DNA of 64,000 nt from an uncultured Bacteroidales bacterium. Its GTDB lineage: Bacteria; Bacteroidota; Bacteroidia; Bacteroidales; Bacteroidaceae. Below, piece by piece: positions 58,081 to 64,000 of this stretch. The DNA is taken from contig CADAGX010000004.1 of the NCBI GenBank assembly GCA_902787575.1, forward strand, positions 62,001 to 126,000. Direction: 5' to 3'. A model generated the notes under the pieces. It did no database searches and had not been told where the DNA came from. It saw only the letters and a list, made by a program, of their open reading frames with translations. The translations under genes were made by a program, and so were the position numbers. Each line of letters starts with the position of its first letter. Position 1 is the first letter of the stretch.

Positions 58081-60309
58081 TTACCAAAGCACCTTGCGCG
58101 AGTTGGGGCCCCGCCGCACAATATAGAGGCCATGCGGCAGCGACTGGAGGCAGCGACCCACGTAAAGGCCGCTTGTCGTGAAAATCTGCACGTTGCCAGC
58201 CGTGTCGTCGCAGCGGAACGGCGTCTCTACGCCGAGCAACTGCTGGTCGAAAATCTCGTCCCAGTGGCTGATGCCGAGCGTCGTCATGTAGGGCTGGAAT
58301 ACGGCATCCTCGCTGTCTGTGCCAGCTGCCTGCCAGACAAACCACACAGGCTTTCGTCCGTCGGGTTCTGTCTCGTCGTCGGAATAGCGTCGCAGGCCGA
58401 TGCGCAGTCCGTACTCGGCGCGGTTGTCGTGCCAGTTGTGCCACTGAATGCCGTCAATGCCGCGCAGAGCCGCCACCTTCTTCCACGCCCAGCAAGCACC
58501 TGCAGCCTGCAGCGTGAGTTGTGTCTGGCTGTAGTCGGGACTGTTGGTACCGTTCTCGCTAAGGAAGAGCAGGCGCTTGCCGCGGCCCGGACAGTAGTTT
58601 TCCTCGGCCAGTATCCAGGCGTTGAGGACTTCGAGGTTCTTGAACGTGACGTACTGCGTCTGCAGACTGTAGGTACTCTGCGTATCGTTCGTCCAGAACT
58701 TTGGCTTTGTCAGGTCCTGCGGATAGGGATGCGCCGCCACGCCCCACGGGAAATCGCCTTCGGCAGCCGAGAAGAGTTGCGTCAGACGGAGCATATTATG
58801 CGTGCTGTATCCGGGGCCATCCGAGCTGCACGAGAGCCAACTGTGGGTGTACGAGCCCATGACCCATGCCTCCTGGTCGAACTGCCGTGCAATGTACGAA
58901 ACGATGCGCATGGACTTCAGATACGTGTCCATGTAGACGCGCACCGGCTGGTCGCCCATGTTGGTCCACTCCTTGCCAAAGTCCACTTCGTTGTGCAGAA
59001 TCCAGTGGTTGATGCGTCCGTTGGCATTGCGGCTGTAGCGGTCGGCCAGAAACTGCACGATGGCCGCATAGGCGCACGTGCCCTCGAGCGTGGTAAGATT
59101 GGGCATACTGTAGTTGCCTCCGTCGCATTCGGGATGTGTCATCAGTGTCGACATACCTGCCGGACAAGCCGATGGCGAAACGAGCAGGATGGCGCTCACC
59201 ACGATGCCGCGGCGGGTGCATTCCTTCAGCGTCTGGTCGAGCGCGCTCACTTGCGCTTGGTCGATGTAATAGGAACGGCCGGCGTAAGTGTAGTTGATCG
59301 GGTTGCTGAACGAACTGTACTGCGTGCTTATCATGCTTGTGAGCACGATATTCACCGTCACACTCTGGATGCCCAGGTCGTCGATGTCGGCCAAGTCGCC
59401 GTTGATCCAAAAACCTCCCAGACCCTTCTTGCCCTTCAGCGGCATGGAAGCAGCGGTGCGGCGCACATAAATGTCGTCGGCATAGCGCGCATGGCAGGCC
59501 AGTTTGGGCGTATCGCCAGAACGGTCTATGATGGCCCACTTGCTGAGCATGCGATCGAAGCGCAGACTGCTGCGCAGGATGTTGCGTGGGATGCTAACCA
59601 CCGTATCGCCGGCCGAGAGCGGAACTTCGAAGACGAAGGAGGTCAGTTCCGTCAGGTGCTGATATGGCGGCACCTCCACCAGCGCATATTTATTGTCGGC
59701 ATCCACGTGGCAGCTCACCTTCACCTGCGTGCCCTCCACAGCCACATAGTCAACGCCGCACGCGTCCGAAAACGTGGTGGAGAGGTAGTTCTCCAGGTGA
59801 TTCGAGAGGCGGTCTTTGGTCTCATCTGCCACATCGTTGGCGCGCCGTATCTTCAGGTTACGCACCTGTATGGTAAGACCGGACTGCTGCCCGAAATCGA
59901 GCCGGATTCGGTGTCCCTTTGCTCCCCAGCCGAAAGCCGTGCGGTCGTCGCCCAAGTCGAATTCCATGGCTCGCCACTGAGATTCGGAGCGCGGCAGGTT
60001 GCCGAAGATGTGCGAGCGCTCCTCTGTCCAACTGTTGCCGAAATAAGTCTGGAATCCAGCCACCACGCGCGAACATTTATATTCGAAGTAGAGATATTGC
60101 TCGTCGTCGTCCAGCGCACGGCTCAGTCCATTGGCATAGACATACGGGTCGGAACCGCTGGTCGTCAGCGTGTAGATGCCAGTCGTGCCGTCGTAAGCGT
60201 AGTTGAGTTGATTCTTGCCCGACGAAGTAAGCGTCAGATAATACACAGCACGCGTCGGAACGCAAAAAACCACAGCAAGAAATAGGAAAAGTGCAAGTCG
60301 TTTCATCAT
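58081..60309 (-). CDS. Exported DUF5722 glycosidase-like protein with C-terminal tail
   Basis: A 742-residue secreted protein. After a signal peptide (LALFLFLAVVFCVPTRA) comes a beta-sandwich region (residues ~20-260), then a DUF5722 TIM-barrel-like domain. The segments WILHNEVDFGKEW and LFLSENGTNSPDY hold two Glu residues placed as in clan GH-A acid/base and nucleophile. The extreme C-terminus (NVQIFTTSGLYVG ... HGLYIVRRGPNSRKVLW) is a divergent copy of the tail seen on other exported proteins here. The substrate is unknown. It lies 3 bp after the HD gene and is probably co-transcribed with it. Confidence 0.82.
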   Translation of the reverse strand: MMKRLALFLFLAVVFCVPTRAVYYLTLTSSGKNQLNYAYDGTTGIYTLTTSGSDPYVYANGLSRALDDDEQYLYFEYKCSRVVAGFQTYFGNSWTEERSHIFGNLPRSESQWRAMEFDLGDDRTAFGWGAKGHRIRLDFGQQSGLTIQVRNLKIRRANDVADETKDRLSNHLENYLSTTFSDACGVDYVAVEGTQVKVSCHVDADNKYALVEVPPYQHLTELTSFVFEVPLSAGDTVVSIPRNILRSSLRFDRMLSKWAIIDRSGDTPKLACHARYADDIYVRRTAASMPLKGKKGLGGFWINGDLADIDDLGIQSVTVNIVLTSMISTQYSSFSNPINYTYAGRSYYIDQAQVSALDQTLKECTRRGIVVSAILLVSPSACPAGMSTLMTHPECDGGNYSMPNLTTLEGTCAYAAIVQFLADRYSRNANGRINHWILHNEVDFGKEWTNMGDQPVRVYMDTYLKSMRIVSYIARQFDQEAWVMGSYTHSWLSCSSDGPGYSTHNMLRLTQLFSAAEGDFPWGVAAHPYPQDLTKPKFWTNDTQSTYSLQTQYVTFKNLEVLNAWILAEENYCPGRGKRLLFLSENGTNSPDYSQTQLTLQAAGACWAWKKVAALRGIDGIQWHNWHDNRAEYGLRIGLRRYSDDETEPDGRKPVWFVWQAAGTDSEDAVFQPYMTTLGISHWDEIFDQQLLGVETPFRCDDTAGNVQIFTTSGLYVGRCLQSLPHGLYIVRRGPNSRKVLW

Positions 60310-60312
60310 TGT

Positions 60313-60972
60313 CTAAGGTGCCGTTTTTAGGTTTTCGTCATAGAATCGGTCGAAGACGCGCCGCAATTCGTCAGGTTTGGCAATCAGGGCGCGCAATTGG
60401 CGCAGGCGCTCCGTGTTGGGCGACGGCGAGAAAAGCAGCTTCAGGTAACCACCCTCGGCATACTTCTCGTGCAAATGCTGACAGAAGCGGACCCAATGTC
60501 CCTCGCGGTCGAGCTCGGCATAGTGTTTCATGCCAAACTGCACCGTGCGGCGGCAGACGCTCATCGGCTCCACGTCGCGATCGGCCTCGGCCACAATGCG
60601 ACCGTAGATATTGCGCGGCGGCTGCGAAGCCGAGGCACGATGGTCTTCCACAGCCTCGCGCATAAGGCGCAGCTGCTCGTCTGTAAACCAGCGCCGCAAC
60701 CTGACGTCGGCAGCCAACAACTCTCCGCTGAGCAAGTGATGCGTTTCTCGCGGACCGGAAAGTCCGAGGTCGTGATATGCAGCCACAGCCAGCGCCATGT
60801 CTGCATCGGCACCCTCCTGATGCGCCAACTCCAGCGAGCCGGCCATCACCCGCTCGGCGTGACTGCGCTGGTGCGCCGCATCGAAAGCATCGTAGCAGGG
60901 CAATATCTCGCGCTCGAGGAAGTCCTTTAGCGCGGCATTCAGCGATCCGCCGTTCGTGTCTGTCGTATTCAT
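60313..60972 (-). CDS. HD-domain phosphohydrolase
   Basis: A 219-residue HD-superfamily protein. The metal-binding His and Asp pairs are in HQRSHAERVM and AAYHDLGLSGPRETHH, followed by LMREAVEDHRAS. Such enzymes hydrolyse nucleotides or other phosphate esters; the substrate is not clear. It has a -7 box at 61005-61012 and precedes the DUF5722 gene. Confidence 0.85.
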   Translation of the reverse strand: MNTTDTNGGSLNAALKDFLEREILPCYDAFDAAHQRSHAERVMAGSLELAHQEGADADMALAVAAYHDLGLSGPRETHHLLSGELLAADVRLRRWFTDEQLRLMREAVEDHRASASQPPRNIYGRIVAEADRDVEPMSVCRRTVQFGMKHYAELDREGHWVRFCQHLHEKYAEGGYLKLLFSPSPNTERLRQLRALIAKPDELRRVFDRFYDENLKTAP

Positions 60973-61004
60973 CGCATCGACGCGTTTTCTTCGTTATACC
61001 GATG

Positions 61005-61012
61005 CAAAGATA
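61005..61012 (-). promoter_or_regulatory. -7 box TATCTTTG for the HD-DUF5722 genes
   Basis: Minus-strand TATCTTTG ends 32 nt before the ATG at 60972. Confidence 0.5.
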
Positions 61013-61034
61013 CGAATAAAATCTGTGCGAAACC

Positions 61035-61080
61035 TGCTTTCTCGGGTTTTATTTACATCTTTTTCATGAGCGAGAAAGCA
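61035..61080 (-). other. Inverted repeat downstream of the AraC gene
   Basis: TGCTTTCTCG (61035-61044) and CGAGAAAGCA (61071-61080) are perfect 10-bp arms around a 26-nt loop, 34 bp after the AraC stop. It could be a weak terminator; no U-run adjoins. Confidence 0.45.
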
Positions 61081-61114
61081 AAATCAGGACAGCCTGGGGA
61101 AAAACTGACGTTCC

Positions 61115-61944
61115 CTATTTCTTCTCTCTGAACTCAGAGGGAGAGATGCCCGCGTTGGCTTTGAAGAAGCGGCTGAAGGCAGACTGATCGGGAAAGCCGA
61201 GGCGCTGCGATATCTGCTGGACGGCAAGTTGTTGCTCGTCGTGGAGCATCGTCTTGGCCTGAATCATTACGTAGTTGCTTATCCAATCGCTGGCCATGAT
61301 GCCTGTCTGCTGCTTGATAACGGCTGCAAAATGCTTAGGCGAGAGGCAGAAGAGGTCGGCATAGAAGCGTACTTCGCGGCTTTCGCGGTAGTGTTCCACG
61401 ATGGCCTGATGGAAGCGTATAAAAAGTTCCTGGCGACGAGTCATCGGCGGGTCGTTGTGTCCATTCTGGCGACGGTAGTCCATCAGGAAAGTGGCCAAAA
61501 TGTGCAACAGTCCCTTCAGTATGGATTCGCGGCTCGACATGTCGGACTCGCTGACGTTCTTTATCAATCGCATAAGACTGACGATGTTGGCATGCTGCTC
61601 ATCGGTGAGACGGAACTGAGGTTGCCACACATACTGATAAAAGCCCATAAAGACGGACGCGACGACATGACAAGCAGGATGGAATGATAGTCGGGCGACG
61701 AGCTGATGGAAGAAATCGAATGGTTTACGTTGACGATGGCAACATCGTTCTTTTCGAAGCGCATATCCCGCATGTCGTATTCGAGGCGTGCCCATCCTTT
61801 CATATTCAGCGAGATAACAAAGTACGGAGCGATGTAAGGTTCACCGCAAACGGGTAGCCCATGAATATGGTCGAAAACCACCACGCCGCGCTCGTTGATG
61901 AGCTCATCGTTGACCAGTATGGGATGAGGTTCCTTCTTTTCCAT
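61115..61944 (-). pseudogene. AraC-family regulator split by a frameshift
   Basis: Two overlapping frames together make one AraC-type protein of about 276 residues. The first (from MEKKEPHPILVNDELINER at 61944) encodes the cupin-like sensor domain up to PDYHSILLVMS near 61663. The second picks up at SVFMGFYQYVWQ near 61657 and carries the two-HTH DNA-binding domain (LFCLSPKHFAAVIKQQTG, ISQRLGFPDQSAFSRFF) to the stop. The total of 830 bp is not a multiple of three, so a single indel (equivalent to -1) lies at about 61657-61668. It may be a real inactivating change or a sequencing error. A TATATTTG box precedes it. Confidence 0.8.
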
Positions 61945-61964
61945 AATAGCACGTTTTTAGGTTG

Positions 61965-61972
61965 CAAATATA
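61965..61972 (-). promoter_or_regulatory. -7 box TATATTTG for the AraC gene
   Basis: Minus-strand TATATTTG ends 20 nt before the ATG at 61944. Confidence 0.5.
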
Positions 61973-62061
61973 AACATTCGCCTGCAAAGTTGCAACAAAA
62001 AACGGAAAAATTGCACAACAATACGGCCATCACGTTACGATTATTTAATGGAAAATCCATT

Positions 62062-62069
62062 AATTTTGC
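62062..62069 (+). promoter_or_regulatory. -7 box TAATTTTG for the beta-helix gene
   Basis: TAATTTTG ends 48 nt before the ATG at 62118. The divergent AraC promoter lies about 90 bp away, so the regulator could control this gene. Confidence 0.5.
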
Positions 62070-62117
62070 CCAAAGAAAAGATTTCATCAAGGCAAAATCT
62101 CCAAAAATACAAGCGAA

Positions 62118-64000
62118 ATGAAGAAACTGACTTTCATATTTATAGCCTTCGTACTGACAACTTTTGGCATGGCACAGACGCTGAACGTGCAGGTGGGCAA
62201 CGTGTCCTACCTTTTCCCTGCCGCACAATCGGGCGAAATGACATACACCGACGGAACCACACTCACCATCATGGGACGGGCCTTCAGCATTGCCGAAATA
62301 GACAGCATCACGCTGGAAAAGACAAACGTGACGGACAACCTGGTGAGCGTTAACTACAGCGGCACGACGGCCACCTTACGCGTGGCAGGCAATGTGGCGC
62401 AGTACGTCTGGCCCAGCATCGGCGGAGCACACGTCTATATCTCGCAGACGAACACGGCAGACATGGACGGCGACGAGATAACCTATCAGATCAGCGGCAC
62501 GACGACCGACGGCTCGCTGACGCTGGCAGGTTCCCACAAGTGCACGGTGTCGCTGGCCGGCGTGACACTGACAAATCCCGAGAGCGCCGCCATCAATATC
62601 ACCAACTCCAAGCGCATACAGCTCAGCGCAAAAGCCGGAACCGTCAATACGTTGACCGACGGCAACGGCGCACAGAAGGCGTGCATATACTCGAAGGGAC
62701 AGCTGCAACTGCAGGGCACCGGCACGCTCAACGTCGTTGGCCAGCTGAAGCACGCCATCAAGTCGGCCTCGTACATCACCGTAAAGAATTTGACGCTCAA
62801 CATCACATCGGCCGTCGGCGACGGCATCAGCTGCGAGGAGTACTTCCAGATGAAGAGCGGCTCGCTCACCATCAGCGGCACGAGCGACGACGGCATCCAG
62901 TGCGACCTGAACGACGCCTCAGCCGCCACGGGTGAAACGGCCGAACACGCCGACGAAAACACGGGCAACGTCTATTTCGACGGCGGCACGCTCAACGTCA
63001 CCACCACGGCGGCCGGCAGCAAGTGTGTGAAGTGCGATGGCAGCATAGCGGTGACCGGTGGCACACTGACGCTGAACGTCAAGGGCAGTGTCGACACGAC
63101 GGATGCCACAGACCTCTCGTACGCCACGGGACTGAAGGCCGGTGGCAATTTCACGCAGAGCGGCGGCGACATCACTGTCACGGCGACCGGCGCATCGGGT
63201 TGCGGCATCAGCGTGGACGGCACGTTCTGCACCACACAAACAAGCAACGGCATGCTCACCATCACCAACAGCGGAGCGCTCACCAGCTCGGGCACCGCAT
63301 ACTTTGCCACGTCCAAGGGCATCAGAGCCGGTTCGGTAGCCATCGAAGGCGGCACCATAGAAGTGACGATGACCAATGCTGCGCAGGCTGCCAAGGGCAT
63401 TAAGGCCAACAGCAGCGATGGCACGGGCAATATCACCGTCAGCGGCGGCAACGTCACAGTCACCGTAGGCGGCGCCGGAGCCTACGACGGAACGGAGAAG
63501 GATGCCAAGGGCGCAAGTTGCCTGAAGGCTGACAATAATATAAGTATCACCGATGGCACGCTGACGCTGCGAGCCACCGGAACGGGCGGCAAGTGCATCA
63601 AGTCCGACGGCACGCTTGCCATCGGCGGCGGCAACATCACGGCCACCACCACTGGCAGCAAGTACAAATACAGCAGCAGCGTCACGGCCTCGCCAAAGGC
63701 CATCAAGAGTACGGGCGCCATGACCATCAGCGGCGGCACGGTGAATGCCTCGTCGTCGGGCCACGAGGCCATAGAAACCAAGGGCACTCTCACCATTACC
63801 GACGGCACAGTCGTCGCCTTCAGCTCCTCCGACGATGCCATTAACTCGGCCAGCCACATGTACCTAAAGGGCGGCAACGTGAGCGGCACGAGCAATGGCA
63901 ACGACGGCATAGACAGCAACGGCAATATGACCATCTCGGGCGGCACAGTCATTGCATGTGGCGCAAGATCCCCAGAGTGCGGCCTGGATGCTGCCGAACG
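62118..64000 (+). CDS. Exported beta-helix carbohydrate-binding-type protein, 3' end cut
   Basis: At least 627 residues of a surface or secreted protein that runs off the right edge. A signal peptide (MKKLTFIFIAFVLTTFGMA) is followed by a short N-domain (LNVQVGNVSYLFPAAQ) and then many degenerate coils of about 20-25 residues with the pattern GGxITVT/SGGxLTL (for example SGSLTISGTSDDGIQ, GAMTISGGTVNASSSG), a right-handed parallel beta-helix. Bacteroidota proteins of this kind are annotated as carbohydrate-binding domain (DUF4353) proteins. The lack of charged catalytic repeats in the visible part suggests binding rather than cleavage. An AraC gene is divergent. Confidence 0.8.
   Translation, partial: MKKLTFIFIAFVLTTFGMAQTLNVQVGNVSYLFPAAQSGEMTYTDGTTLTIMGRAFSIAEIDSITLEKTNVTDNLVSVNYSGTTATLRVAGNVAQYVWPSIGGAHVYISQTNTADMDGDEITYQISGTTTDGSLTLAGSHKCTVSLAGVTLTNPESAAINITNSKRIQLSAKAGTVNTLTDGNGAQKACIYSKGQLQLQGTGTLNVVGQLKHAIKSASYITVKNLTLNITSAVGDGISCEEYFQMKSGSLTISGTSDDGIQCDLNDASAATGETAEHADENTGNVYFDGGTLNVTTTAAGSKCVKCDGSIAVTGGTLTLNVKGSVDTTDATDLSYATGLKAGGNFTQSGGDITVTATGASGCGISVDGTFCTTQTSNGMLTITNSGALTSSGTAYFATSKGIRAGSVAIEGGTIEVTMTNAAQAAKGIKANSSDGTGNITVSGGNVTVTVGGAGAYDGTEKDAKGASCLKADNNISITDGTLTLRATGTGGKCIKSDGTLAIGGGNITATTTGSKYKYSSSVTASPKAIKSTGAMTISGGTVNASSSGHEAIETKGTLTITDGTVVAFSSSDDAINSASHMYLKGGNVSGTSNGNDGIDSNGNMTISGGTVIACGARSPECGLDAAE

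Noticed and set aside
61640-61690. Programmed -1 frameshift in the AraC gene
   Set aside because: No X-XXY-YYZ slippery heptamer or following stem is evident at the junction, and AraC proteins are not known to use frameshifting, so mutation or sequencing error is simpler.
62300-64000. DNA tandem repeat
   Set aside because: The repetition is at protein level (beta-helix coils); codons vary between coils, so it is not a DNA repeat.

Overview
The window is about 64 kb of a compact Bacteroidales chromosome, most like the Prevotellaceae but with fairly GC-rich genes. Several signs support this. The gene order era-fabH-rpmF-DUF177 is the one found in Bacteroidales. Promoters carry the TAnnTTTG -7 box typical of Bacteroidota, and Shine-Dalgarno sequences are nearly absent. 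A lipid-anchored TamA variant (TamL-like) is present, as are DUF5009, DUF4369 and DUF5722 proteins, and several exported proteins end in the short tail 'G-I-Y-x-x-(G)-R-K-V' common in Prevotella-type genomes. No phage, insertion sequence, plasmid or CRISPR locus is visible, so this looks like core chromosome with some niche genes. The era gene is cut at the left edge and a beta-helix surface protein at the right edge.

Layout. 1-3.9 kb (minus): era, fabH, rpmF, DUF177 and an orphan sensor kinase. 4.0-8.4 kb: peptidases (a C11 clostripain lipoprotein, aminopeptidase P and a C1 bleomycin-hydrolase-like enzyme). 8.5-12.1 kb: recJ-recQ, overlapping by 4 bp. 12.1-14.5 kb (minus): a lipoprotein and a CotH-like kinase. 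14.7-24.4 kb (plus): one long operon with SemiSWEET, iorA, iorB, an aromatic-type aminotransferase, a porin, a sodium:solute symporter, two phenylacetate-CoA ligases and an ACT protein. 24.5-26.9 kb (minus): gpsA and a GlpT-type transporter. 27-31 kb: a secreted EEP hydrolase, aspS, tRNA-Lys and a YycJ-type hydrolase. 31-41 kb: a multidomain GH2 beta-galactosidase, a TamL-like barrel, an rRNA/tRNA methyltransferase, a second symporter and an acidic-tailed protein. 41-51 kb (plus): a stand-alone trpB2, a WbuC cupin, a HerA-like ATPase, a DUF5009 acyltransferase, a tandem pair of Tat-exported phosphoesterases and an FAD oxidoreductase. 51-54 kb (minus): FtsB/DivIC, a membrane protein, a DUF4369 lipoprotein, PlsC and a free-standing methionine-synthase activation domain. 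54-58 kb: dnaX, then a queuosine-precursor operon (transporter, queC, queF) starting with a predicted preQ1-I riboswitch. 58-64 kb: a DUF5722 glycosidase-like protein, an HD hydrolase, a frameshifted AraC regulator and the beta-helix protein.

Most unusual observations. (1) Intergenic regions at six or more places carry a GC-rich CCACRCGTCG-like core repeated every 21-22 bp (two helical turns) and separated by A/T-rich stretches. The best array has five phased copies at 28192-28291, and two arrays lead straight into hairpin-forming sequence. I know of no named element that matches. (2) The 14.7-24.4 kb operon holds every step needed to take up arylacetates and turn them into aromatic amino acids by reductive carboxylation, or to run the reverse. 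(3) A preQ1-I aptamer lies between a promoter and the start codon of the queuosine operon. (4) Four unrelated exported enzymes share a short C-terminal tail, and in the tandem phosphoesterase pair one copy has it and the other does not.
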